Notes: generated by a model not told the origin, from the letters alone. A stretch of 5,384 nucleotides of DNA from Gammaproteobacteria bacterium (GCA_022600315.1 JAHZKQ010000144.1:1-5384); one strand, 5' to 3'. Positions 1-5,384 are shown, numbered from the stretch's first letter. Numbers and translations are program-made.

Positions 1-768
1 CATATTGAATGTTCGGCGATGGCGGCCAACTTACTTGGCCAGCCATTTGATATTCATGGTGGCGGCATGGATTTAAAATTTCCACATCATGAAAATGAAA
101 TCGCTCAATCTGAAGCTTTGCAAGCAAAAACTTTTGCTAATATTTGGATGCACGTGGGCTTATTGCAAGTTAATAAAGAAAAAATGTCTAAGTCGTTAAA
201 TAATTTTCATACTATCCAAGAAGTTTTAGCCAAACACGATGCTGAGTTATTGCGTTACTTTATGATTTCGGGACACTATCGCAGCCCAGTCAATTATGCT
301 GAGCAAGGTTTAGCGCAATTATATCAAGCTTTAGAGCGTTTATATTTAAGTATTCGTGGCCTACCAGTTTGTGCTGAAAATGAAATTGGGCAAAGTTACG
401 TTGCGCAGTTTAATGTAAAAATGGATGACGATTTTAATACTCCAGAAGCATTGGCGGTATTATTTGAATTAGCGCATGAGATTAATCGGCGGCGTGATCA
501 AAATGAGATGGAAATAGCGGCAAGCTTAGCTACTACATTAAAGCGTCTGGCAAATATTTTCAGTTTATTGCAACATGATCCAGAAGAATTTCTACGTGGT
601 GATACTGATAACGATGAGGTTAAAAAAATTGAAACCTTAATTGCTGATCGTGAGCAAGCCCGTGCCGATAAAAACTGGAGTGAGGCTGATCGTTTGCGCG
701 TTAAGCTTACGCAAATGGGTGTGGTCTTAGAAGATAGTAGTGGTGGTACAGTTTGGCGTAAAGAATAA
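1..768 (+). CDS. cysS: Cysteinyl-tRNA synthetase, C-terminal 255 residues (5' end outside window)
   Basis: Class I aminoacyl-tRNA synthetase that charges tRNA-Cys with cysteine in the cytoplasm. The frame is open from base 1, so the gene is cut by the window edge and the first ATG inside (position 19) is not the true start. Fragment residues 1-7 read HIECSAM and residues 19-33 carry the HGGG..D and FPHHENE motifs. By family knowledge, C4, H29 and E33 correspond to three of the four zinc ligands that select cysteine (C209, H234, E238 in E. coli). The KMSKS signature is at fragment residues 61-65. The remainder is the helical DALR-type region and C-terminal anticodon-binding domain, ending VLEDSSGGTVWRKE much as in E. 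coli. About 205 N-terminal residues, including the HIGH motif and first zinc Cys, lie outside. The stop codon touches a strong terminator. No damage is visible; identification is secure. Confidence 0.97.
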   Translation, partial: HIECSAMAANLLGQPFDIHGGGMDLKFPHHENEIAQSEALQAKTFANIWMHVGLLQVNKEKMSKSLNNFHTIQEVLAKHDAELLRYFMISGHYRSPVNYAEQGLAQLYQALERLYLSIRGLPVCAENEIGQSYVAQFNVKMDDDFNTPEALAVLFELAHEINRRRDQNEMEIAASLATTLKRLANIFSLLQHDPEEFLRGDTDNDEVKKIETLIADREQARADKNWSEADRLRVKLTQMGVVLEDSSGGTVWRKE

Positions 769-795
769 AAAAACCCGGCTAAGCCGGGTTTTTTT
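767..795. terminator. Bidirectional rho-independent terminator
   Basis: A run of seven A (767-773), a 6-bp GC stem CCCGGC (774-779), the loop TAA, the complementary GCCGGG (783-788) and seven T (789-795). Read on either strand it gives a GC hairpin followed by a U-tract. On the + strand it ends cysS, whose TAA stop overlaps the A-tract. On the - strand it follows the 115-residue lipoprotein gene (stop at 812) by 16 bp. It therefore separates two convergent transcription units. Confidence 0.93.
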
Positions 796-811
796 ATTCT
801 TTTAATATGGC

Positions 812-1159
812 TTACGGTCGAGTTGCTTTGTCTATGCTGCGCACTGCACGATTATGTGCGTCACGTTTAATTTCTTGCTTAGTTGATTGGCTGCGATAAT
901 GGTTGCGATTACGATATGTATCATGCGAGCGTTCAACCCGGTCAAGATTGCGTCTGATCTTGTGTGTACTGTTGTGTACTGCTAATACCACGTGATGTGC
1001 GGCCTTTTTAGCTGCTAGCTTAGTGTTGGTTATATGTTGAGAGTAGCTTTGGTCGAAGTTAATGCCATCACCACTGCTAGCGCCGCCAGGGCCGGATGAG
1101 CAAGCGGTTAGGAGAAATGCGGTGGCAACTAATGCGCTAAAACGTAAGATGGATTTCAT
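812..1159 (-). CDS. Small basic lipoprotein, unknown function (115 aa)
   Basis: I do not recognise a named family. The N-terminus is a classical lipoprotein signal: K2 and R6, a hydrophobic stretch, then lipobox LTAC with the lipidated cysteine at C20. Ser at +2 predicts outer-membrane sorting by the E. coli Lol rule. A Gly/Ser linker (21-32) follows, then a mostly hydrophilic, basic region (46-115) rich in His, Arg and Lys. The segment VLAVHNSTHKIRR (58-70) resembles the repeat core of the larger lipoprotein encoded just upstream (KLAHHNRKHKVRR), which suggests relatedness or a shared ligand. A good ribosome binding site, AAGGAGCT (complement of 1163-1170), sits just before the ATG and lies within the 17-bp gap and the 3' end of the upstream gene, so the two are probably co-transcribed and perhaps translationally coupled. 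Transcription ends at the 767-795 hairpin. The gene is real with high likelihood; its role is unknown. Confidence 0.85.
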   Translation of the reverse strand: MKSILRFSALVATAFLLTACSSGPGGASSGDGINFDQSYSQHITNTKLAAKKAAHHVVLAVHNSTHKIRRNLDRVERSHDTYRNRNHYRSQSTKQEIKRDAHNRAVRSIDKATRP

Positions 1160-1176
1160 GATAGCTCCTTATATAT

Positions 1177-2331
1177 TTAATGCCAATGATTTGGCGCGTA
1201 AAAAATAATCGGTTGCTTGTGTGATGTATTGTGATGCGCGAGTTTAATGTGTCGCCGTGTTCGACTAGCATGCCGTTTTTGTTTGCTTTTTATGGTATGG
1301 GTTTTAGAGGAGGAACGACGTTTTCTATGAATAATACGCGCTAATTGGCGAGAATGATTCTTTGTGTTGGCGGCATGTCTTCTAGTCTGCCGAGGTGATT
1401 TGCGAGCTTGACGTTTGTGTTGAGTGTTGATTTTAGTGTTAACTGCACGATGTTTTCTGTGGCGCCGAGCTTTATGACTGCGTACTTTATGTTTACGGTT
1501 GTGGCGTACAAGTTTAATATGCCGACGTGATTTGCGAGCTTGACGTTTGTGTTGAGTGTTGGTTTTAGTTTTAACTGCGCGATGTTTTCTGTGGCGCCGA
1601 GCTTTATGGCTACGCGCTTTATGTTTACGACCATGATGCGCGAGTTTAACAGGATGCGCGGTAGTGGCCAGTAAATGAATATTAGGACGCTTTTTCCGTG
1701 TTCTGGCTAAATGCTTACGTCGACTTCTTATTTTGGTTTTAATTACGTGATGTTTTCTGTGGTGTCGGACTTTATGTCGACGCACTTTATGCTTACGGTT
1801 ATGGTGCGCGAGTTTAATATGTCGACGTGACCGACTGCTGTGTTGGTGGGCTTTAATTTTATTTTGCATAGGTGGCGTGCGTTTAACTGTATTAGCCGCC
1901 CCTGATGGTTTGCTTGGGGTTAAGGTCTTAGGTTGAACCTTAGTGGGTGTATTTGGGGTAATGATTATTTGTGGCTGATTTCTAGTCGATGTAGTTGGAA
2001 TGTTTCTTTTAGTCGGCGTTGCTTTGGACGTTTTTTTGGCAGTTGGTTTAACGCTGCGCGAAGATTTTCTTAATCCTGTTTTGGACATTTTTTTGGCAGT
2101 TGGTTTAACACTGCGTGAAGATTTTTTTAGCCTTTTTTTAGTCGATCGTGCTGGATGCTGTGGGGCATAGCCATGCTCAACTTGCCAGACTAATTTATCT
2201 TGATAGGTCGCGTATGGGTCAGCGTAAGGGCTATTTTTCTTGGGGGTGCTGACCGTTGCAGCAAAAGGCATACAAGCAGATAAGCCGGCAGCAAAGACCA
2301 TCATGATAGCGATGCGAATAATTAACTTCAT
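1177..2331 (-). CDS. Long His/Arg/Lys-rich repeat lipoprotein, unknown function (384 aa)
   Basis: Not a family I recognise. The signal peptide ends in lipobox LSAC with C20, the only cysteine in the protein; Met at +2 predicts the outer membrane. Residues 34-60 form an aromatic-rich patch (PYADPYATYQDKLVWQ) holding the only acidic residues: D38, D45 and E52. After residue 52 there is no Asp or Glu in 332 residues. Residues 69-103 contain two copies of a 19-residue Lys/Ser repeat (KSSRSVKPTAKK), 104-156 is a Pro/Thr linker, and 161-384 holds 39 histidines by my count, in repeats with a core like KLAHHNRKHKVRRHK starting at 173, 229, 273 and (partial) 363. It ends FYAPNHWH. The chain looks disordered and histone-tail-like, so binding of nucleic acid, lipopolysaccharide, peptidoglycan or metal is conceivable, but none is shown. 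The RBS GGGAGA sits 4-5 nt before the ATG, with a promoter further upstream. First gene of a two-lipoprotein operon. Confidence 0.85.
   Translation of the reverse strand: MKLIIRIAIMMVFAAGLSACMPFAATVSTPKKNSPYADPYATYQDKLVWQVEHGYAPQHPARSTKKRLKKSSRSVKPTAKKMSKTGLRKSSRSVKPTAKKTSKATPTKRNIPTTSTRNQPQIIITPNTPTKVQPKTLTPSKPSGAANTVKRTPPMQNKIKAHQHSSRSRRHIKLAHHNRKHKVRRHKVRHHRKHHVIKTKIRSRRKHLARTRKKRPNIHLLATTAHPVKLAHHGRKHKARSHKARRHRKHRAVKTKTNTQHKRQARKSRRHIKLVRHNRKHKVRSHKARRHRKHRAVNTKINTQHKRQARKSPRQTRRHAANTKNHSRQLARIIHRKRRSSSKTHTIKSKQKRHASRTRRHIKLAHHNTSHKQPIIFYAPNHWH
1395..1658. repeat. Two tandem 132-bp coding repeats (44 codons each)
   Basis: Copies 1395-1526 and 1527-1658 share the phrase GTGATTTGCGAGCTTGACG at their starts and TGTTTTCTGTGGCGCCGAGC exactly 132 bp apart (1451 and 1583). 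The first 105 or so bases differ at only a handful of sites, then the copies diverge. An older copy of the core lies at 1747-1815 (168 bp from its neighbour) and a partial one at 1216-1245. All are in frame inside the His/Arg/Lys-rich lipoprotein gene, so repeat number changes protein length without breaking the frame. Confidence 0.9.
2024..2130. repeat. 57-bp tandem coding repeat (19 codons)
   Basis: TTGGAC followed by a T-run and GGCAGTTGGTTTAAC occurs at 2024 and again at 2081, a 57-bp period, which keeps frame. It encodes the two KSSRSVKPTAKK segments (around residues 69-81 and 88-100) of the 384-residue lipoprotein. The second copy is degenerate at its far end. This repeat is unrelated in sequence to the 132-bp repeat downstream, so the gene has expanded by at least two separate duplications. 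Confidence 0.85.
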
Positions 2332-2371
2332 GTTATCTCCCTATATTGAAGTTCGTCCTTGTGTATTAAAG

Positions 2372-2377
2372 ATTATA
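2372..2377 (-). promoter_or_regulatory. Probable -10 box of the lipoprotein operon
   Basis: The complement reads TATAAT, an exact sigma-70 -10 box, 40 bp before the ATG at 2331 and just past the stop codon of the universal stress protein gene (2385). A start of transcription near 2365 would give a leader of about 34 nt with the GGGAGA ribosome binding site. No convincing -35 box is visible at 16-18 bp spacing, so promoter strength is uncertain and read-through from the stress protein gene is also possible, as no terminator is seen between them. Confidence 0.5.
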
Positions 2378-2384
2378 TTAGACG

Positions 2385-3224
2385 TTAACGCATCAGCAGT
2401 AAAGAACAAGGCGCATAATTAAGCACTTTATCAGCGACCCTGCCTAAAGATAATTCATCTAATCGACTTTCACCTTTAGCGCCGATAACAATTAAATCAG
2501 CATGTAAGCTATTCGCCAGCCCAATTAAAGTTTGAGCAGCTCGTCCCCATGGGAAATGGTATTCAACTTTTACATTGCCGTATTCAAATTCTTGTAAGAA
2601 GCCGTTTATATTTTTGATGTAATGGTTTTTGTACTGTTCTTCAACGGTTGCTAGATCAGTTTTTTGCACATTGAAGGAGCTAAAATCAGCTAGTGGTACG
2701 ACTGAAACCACGCTAAGTTTGGCTTGAAATTGGTGGGCTAATAAAATTGCCTCACGCAATGCTTTGGCCGAACCGGCTGAGCCATCTATGCCACAAATAA
2801 TGGATTTGATCGTTTCGCGCTCAGCAATCCATACTGGCTGCCTAGCTAATTTAGCAACGCTGCAAGCGATAGTGCCAGTATGTAACTTGGCTTGTTTAGA
2901 TTTATCGCCTGTTCCAAGCATAATCATACTGGCTTCAAGTTCATCAGCGCTATGACAAATTGATTTTGCCGGATGGCCTTTTGAAACCACAATATGCGAA
3001 GGATTGGATTGTTGCATGGTCTTGCGTTGGCAGCCCGTTAGGCGATCTGAGACCTCTTTTTCGTATTCACCTACAGTCATGACATTATTCCAAAATGTCG
3101 TTAGCACGTGGGTAAAGTAGATGTCTAGGTCGAAGTTTTCTGCTAGTTTTAGTAATAAGTTTAATGCTGTTTGTGCAGAATTTGAAAAGTCTGTGGCAAA
3201 TAAGATTTTGCTGCCGGTCTCCAT
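2385..3224 (-). CDS. Universal stress protein, two tandem UspA domains (279 aa)
   Basis: Cytoplasmic USP-family protein, usually nucleotide-binding and induced by starvation, oxidative or envelope stress. Domain 1 spans about residues 4-135 (KILFATDFSNSAQTAL, then MIMLGTGD) and domain 2 about 139-279 (SIICGIDGSAGSAKAL, then DLIVIGAKGESRL, ending CSLLLMR). Family members bind ATP through G-2x-G-9x-G(S/T). Domain 2 matches with G248, G251 and G261, followed by Arg262 instead of Ser/Thr. Domain 1 has G104, then Asp107 where the second Gly is expected, then G117-T118. Neither copy is therefore a perfect ATP site. The start is fixed by AAGGAA (complement of 3235-3240) about 10 nt ahead of the ATG. 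It diverges from the slipin gene and is followed by the lipoprotein operon on the same strand, 53 bp away. Family assignment is sure; the physiological trigger is unknown. Confidence 0.93.
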   Translation of the reverse strand: METGSKILFATDFSNSAQTALNLLLKLAENFDLDIYFTHVLTTFWNNVMTVGEYEKEVSDRLTGCQRKTMQQSNPSHIVVSKGHPAKSICHSADELEASMIMLGTGDKSKQAKLHTGTIACSVAKLARQPVWIAERETIKSIICGIDGSAGSAKALREAILLAHQFQAKLSVVSVVPLADFSSFNVQKTDLATVEEQYKNHYIKNINGFLQEFEYGNVKVEYHFPWGRAAQTLIGLANSLHADLIVIGAKGESRLDELSLGRVADKVLNYAPCSLLLMR

Positions 3225-3263
3225 GGCTTATTAATTCCTTATAAGGCTATTCATTGGGATTTT

Positions 3264-3272
3264 ACTATAACA
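3264..3272 (-). promoter_or_regulatory. Probable extended -10 promoter of the universal stress protein gene
   Basis: The complement reads TGTTATAGT, that is TGn followed by TATAGT (5 of 6 to the -10 consensus). An extended -10 can function without a good -35, and none is evident here. It lies 40 bp before the ATG, giving a leader of about 33 nt. It sits back to back with the slipin promoter, so a regulator bound between them could affect both genes. Confidence 0.5.
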
Positions 3273-3276
3273 TAGG

Positions 3277-3307
3277 TTGGCTAAACTCGAGAGAGCGGTG
3301 CTATAAT
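3277..3307 (+). promoter_or_regulatory. Probable sigma-70 promoter of the slipin gene
   Basis: TTGGCT (3277-3282, 4 of 6 to the -35 consensus) and an exact TATAAT (3302-3307), separated by 19 bp, slightly longer than the 17-bp optimum. Transcription would begin near 3314, giving a leader of about 20 nt that holds the GGAG ribosome binding site at 3325-3328. Confidence 0.6.
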
Positions 3308-3334
3308 CCTATCAAATCTTAATTGGAGAAAGTT

Positions 3335-4087
3335 ATGAGCATATTTGTCGGTTATATTGTTGCTGGAATCGTTGTCGTGCTCTTAATGAGTTCGATTAAA
3401 ATTTTGCGCGAATATGAGCGCGGCGTGATCTTTCTATTGGGCCGGTTTTGGAAGGTGAAAGGACCGGGTTTAATTTTACTGATTCCAATTTTTCAACAAA
3501 TGGCGCGGGTGCAATTACGTACGGTGGTGATGGATGTGCCAAGCCAGGATGTGATTTCCAAAGATAATGTTTCCGTGCGGGTCAATGCGGTGGTTTATTT
3601 TCAAGTGACCGATCCTGAGAAATGTATTATCCAAGTTGAAGATTACTATGAAGCAACAAGTCAGTTGGCGCAAACGACATTGCGTTCAGTATTGGGCCGG
3701 CATGATCTAGATGAAATGTTATCCGAGCGAGATAAGTTAAATAAAGATATTCAGGCCATTTTAGATGAAGCCACTGATACTTGGGGTATTAAAGTAATTA
3801 ATGTTGAGATCAAACACGTTGATCTTGACGAAAGCATGGTGCGTGCGATTGCCCGGCAAGCGGAAGCTGAGCGCGAACGTCGCGCAAAAATTATTAATGC
3901 TGAAGGTGAGTTGCAAGCTTCCGATAAATTGCAACAAGCGGCAGCGGTATTAGCCAAACAGCCGCAAGCGATTCAATTACGTTATCTGCAAACTTTACTA
4001 GATATTTCTGGCGAGAAATCCAGCATTGTCTTTCCAGTGCCGATAAATTTTCTAAGCATGCTGCAGGGTGGGGTAGAAAATTCTTAG
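3335..4087 (+). CDS. Slipin: stomatin/prohibitin (SPFH) family membrane protein (250 aa)
   Basis: Membrane-anchored SPFH protein of the stomatin/slipin type; relatives form large oligomeric assemblies that organise membrane microdomains and protect membrane proteins. Residues 3-22 are a single hydrophobic anchor. [13 protein letters not shown] (27-38) and [12 protein letters not shown] (42-53) open the SPFH domain, and [28 protein letters not shown] sequence, [18 protein letters not shown] (116-133) and [11 protein letters not shown] (150-160) are stomatin hallmarks. A charged Ala/Glu/Arg-rich helix (about 172-207), likely coiled coil, follows, and a hydrophobic C-terminal segment ends the protein; this is normal slipin length. 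I chose ATG 3335, not the in-frame TTG at 3323, because GGAG at 3325-3328 is spaced 6 nt before it and the TTG overlaps that site. Many bacterial slipins are paired with an NfeD protein; none lies beside this one. It is convergent with the ATPase gene, 14 bp apart, with no clear terminator. Confidence 0.95.
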   Translation: MSIFVGYIVAGIVVVLLMSSIKILREYERGVIFLLGRFWKVKGPGLILLIPIFQQMARVQLRTVVMDVPSQDVISKDNVSVRVNAVVYFQVTDPEKCIIQVEDYYEATSQLAQTTLRSVLGRHDLDEMLSERDKLNKDIQAILDEATDTWGIKVINVEIKHVDLDESMVRAIARQAEAERERRAKIINAEGELQASDKLQQAAAVLAKQPQAIQLRYLQTLLDISGEKSSIVFPVPINFLSMLQGGVENS

Positions 4088-4101
4088 TGGTACGATCAAG
4101 A

Positions 4102-5280
4102 TTATTGCTCAGATTCAAGTGTTTGCCAGATTTTGTCGGTGTTTGTATAGTTCATAATTTCACAATCATGAATGGTTGATTCTGTACTGCCGGCATAGAC
4201 GAGATAAGAGCGCGGCGTTCTATCTTTGGAGATTGTTTTAAAGTATTTTAATCCTTTAAGGAAGCGGTCATGAAATGTTTCTGCTGATTTTATTTCAATA
4301 GGGATTAATTCATGACCAAGCTTAATCACCGCATCAACTTCATTTTGATGGTTGTCGCGATAGAAATATAGTTTAGGATCTTTGCCTTGATTTAAGCGAT
4401 ATTTCATTAATTCTAATATCACCAAATTTTCAAATAATGCACCCCTTAATGGGTCTCTGGCAATTTGATTGGTTGTTTCAATATCGAGTAAGTGAGCTGC
4501 TAAACCAACATCAGTAAAATAAAGTTTCGGCGATTTAATAACACGTTTGCCAAAATTCTCGAAATAAGGTGGTAAGCGAAATATAATATAAGAAGCTTCC
4601 AGAATGGATAGCCATTGATTAATAGTATGATGTGACACGCCAACTTCATTGGCAAGATTGTTTGCTTCTATGGTTGAGCCAATACGTCCAGCGCAAAGCT
4701 TAATGAATTTATTAAATAAATTAAGATTTTTAATATTAATCAACTGGCGTACATCACGTTCAATGTAAGTATGAAAATAATGTCGATAAGCTTCAGTTGG
4801 ATCAAGCTGTTTTCGATAAATTCGGGGATAACCGCCATAAAGCAGTTGCGCATTAAGTTCTAGATTAAAGCCTGCGTGACCTAGTTCGCTAAGTGTCATC
4901 GGTAATAGTGTGAGTAGTGCGGTACGGCCTGCCAGTGATTGTGAGATCGCTTGATGTAAAGACATTTGGTGTGAGCCGGTGAGGATAAATAAGCCGGCCT
5001 GGTCACGCTCATCGGCGATCACTTGAATATAAGATAGTAATCCAGGGACATGCTGTATTTCATCCAGAATGGCACCGTCTGGGAATTGATTCAGAAACTT
5101 TCGAGGGTCACTTTCTGCCATGAGTCGTACATCGGTAAGCTCTAGGTTGGCATATGGCTTATTAGGAAATGTGCGCTGTACAACCGTTGTTTTTCCAGAT
5201 TGACGTGGTCCAGTGATGGTCACCACAGGGTACTGATGGCTTGCTTCAAGCAGTTGTTTTTCAATGGTTCTTTCAAACAT
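4102..5280 (-). CDS. AAA ATPase with C-terminal DUF4143 domain (392 aa)
   Basis: Member of the widespread AAA_14/DUF4143 family, whose cellular role is largely unknown. The N-terminal P-loop domain has Walker A GPRQSGKTT (24-32), Walker B AILDEIQH (70-77) and a sensor-like LTGSH (100-104). YGGYPRIY (148-155) and YIERDVRQL (172-180) are typical of the linker. Residues about 203-228 (IEANNLANEVGVSHHTINQW) look like a winged-helix DNA-binding segment. The C-terminal part has a PDDEXK-nuclease-like arrangement: E284, then EVDAVI with D316, then PIEIKS with E329 and K331. Whether it cuts anything is unproven. The full length matches the family and no break is seen. The start MFERTIEKQLL is typical, but no Shine-Dalgarno precedes the ATG. 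The next ATG in frame would remove Walker A, so 5280 is the sensible start. Such genes are patchily distributed, consistent with an accessory or transferred gene. Confidence 0.93.
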   Translation of the reverse strand: MFERTIEKQLLEASHQYPVVTITGPRQSGKTTVVQRTFPNKPYANLELTDVRLMAESDPRKFLNQFPDGAILDEIQHVPGLLSYIQVIADERDQAGLFILTGSHQMSLHQAISQSLAGRTALLTLLPMTLSELGHAGFNLELNAQLLYGGYPRIYRKQLDPTEAYRHYFHTYIERDVRQLINIKNLNLFNKFIKLCAGRIGSTIEANNLANEVGVSHHTINQWLSILEASYIIFRLPPYFENFGKRVIKSPKLYFTDVGLAAHLLDIETTNQIARDPLRGALFENLVILELMKYRLNQGKDPKLYFYRDNHQNEVDAVIKLGHELIPIEIKSAETFHDRFLKGLKYFKTISKDRTPRSYLVYAGSTESTIHDCEIMNYTNTDKIWQTLESEQ

Positions 5281-5284
5281 TTTT

Positions 5285-5301
5285 GTACAATATGGAAGTT
5301 T
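5285..5301 (+). repeat. Near-copy of one palindrome arm, beside the ATPase start
   Basis: GTACAATATGGAAGTTT matches GTACAATTTGGAAGTTT at 5349-5365 at 16 of 17 bases, in the same orientation, 64 bp away. It starts 5 bp before the ATPase start codon and would lie in the leader or early transcribed region if the -10 at 5312-5317 is used. That position would suit an operator or an RNA-level element. Flanking bases do not match, so the shared unit is short. Confidence 0.75.
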
Positions 5302-5311
5302 ATATTGGCTT

Positions 5312-5317
5312 ATTATA
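5312..5317 (-). promoter_or_regulatory. Probable -10 box for the ATPase gene
   Basis: The complement reads TATAAT, an exact -10 box inside an AT-rich stretch, 31 bp before the ATG. Transcription would begin around 5305, giving a leader of about 24 nt that contains the 5285-5301 repeat and no ribosome binding site. The -35 position (near 5335-5340) reads TGGCCA and is poor. Confidence 0.45.
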
Positions 5318-5345
5318 CTATATTCAATGGGTTATGGCCACTAAA

Positions 5346-5384
5346 TCCGTACAATTTGGAAGTTTGACTTCCAAATTGTACGGA
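5346..5384. repeat. Perfect 18-bp inverted repeat with 3-nt spacer at the window edge
   Basis: Left arm TCCGTACAATTTGGAAGT (5346-5363), spacer TTG, right arm ACTTCCAAATTGTACGGA (5367-5384); all 18 pairs match. It ends on the last base of the window, so any continuation is unseen. It is not an evident terminator, since no T-tract follows on the visible side (leftward it is followed by TTTAG on the - strand). It could be an operator for a dimeric regulator, a palindromic interspersed repeat, or the end of a small mobile element. Confidence 0.85.

Noticed and set aside
1341..1634. Open frame of 97 codons on the - strand inside the basic lipoprotein gene
   Set aside because: It overlaps the repeat region in another frame; its own repetitive translation is a by-product of the 132-bp repeats, and it has no start signals of its own.
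2240..2422. Open frame of 60 codons on the + strand
   Set aside because: It is antisense to the start of the lipoprotein gene and its promoter region, has no ribosome binding site and no recognisable protein features.
2764..2955. Open frame of 63 codons on the + strand
   Set aside because: Antisense shadow of the universal stress protein, which is a clear family member in the opposite direction.
3237..3246. CCTTATAAGG perfect palindrome upstream of the universal stress protein gene
   Set aside because: Only 10 bp with no loop, and half of it is simply the ribosome binding site; too short to call an operator.
3323..3334. TTG as an earlier start of slipin, adding four residues
   Set aside because: The TTG overlaps the GGAG site that is ideally spaced for the ATG at 3335, and the added residues would precede a normal slipin N-terminus.
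4085..4104. Possible matching end repeat on the 3' side of the ATPase gene, which would define a mobile cassette with 5285-5384
   Set aside because: The 14-bp gap and its surroundings share only GTAC with the repeat unit; no second boundary can be supported.
3751..4118. Two overlapping open frames on the - strand within and past the slipin gene
   Set aside because: Both are antisense to a well-conserved slipin coding sequence; their composition is typical of shadow frames.
1..5384. Defence system, CRISPR array, transposon or tRNA genes
   Set aside because: No regularly spaced repeats with unique spacers, no transposase-like proteins and no tRNA cloverleaf were seen; the ATPase with a nuclease-like C-terminus alone does not make a recognisable defence system.

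Overview
The window looks like chromosomal DNA from a gammaproteobacterium of moderate-to-low GC. The cysteinyl-tRNA synthetase fragment lines up closely with the enterobacterial enzyme through its whole C-terminal half, and the proteins have ordinary gammaproteobacterial character. The unusually basic lipoprotein makes a Legionellales/Coxiellaceae-like host a tempting guess, but that is inference and weakly supported. No rRNA, tRNA, CRISPR array, transposase or phage gene is visible.

Layout, left to right. (1) Positions 1-768 hold the C-terminal 255 codons of cysS on the + strand, ending in a strong hairpin (767-795) that works as a terminator in both directions. (2) On the - strand, reading from 2331 down to 812, lie two lipoprotein genes 17 bp apart, very probably one operon. 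The first encodes a 384-residue lipoprotein whose mature chain has no Asp or Glu after residue 52 and is built from His/Arg/Lys-rich repeats. The second encodes a 115-residue lipoprotein sharing a short His/Arg motif with the first. (3) Upstream of them on the same strand is a tandem-domain universal stress protein (2385-3224). (4) Divergent from it, with promoters for both in about 110 bp, is a stomatin/slipin membrane protein (3335-4087, +). (5) Convergent with slipin is an AAA ATPase with a C-terminal DUF4143 domain (4102-5280, -). (6) The last 104 bp carry its probable promoter, an 18-bp perfect inverted repeat ending exactly at the window edge, and a separate near-copy of one arm next to the ATPase start codon.

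The cysS fragment is housekeeping. The USP/slipin pair has a plausible shared theme of stress response and membrane upkeep, but only the divergent arrangement supports this. The two lipoproteins are predicted to sit in the outer membrane and present very basic, histidine-rich chains in the envelope; their function is unknown and they are the least explained genes here. The ATPase looks like an accessory gene, and its upstream repeat family is the other unexplained feature.
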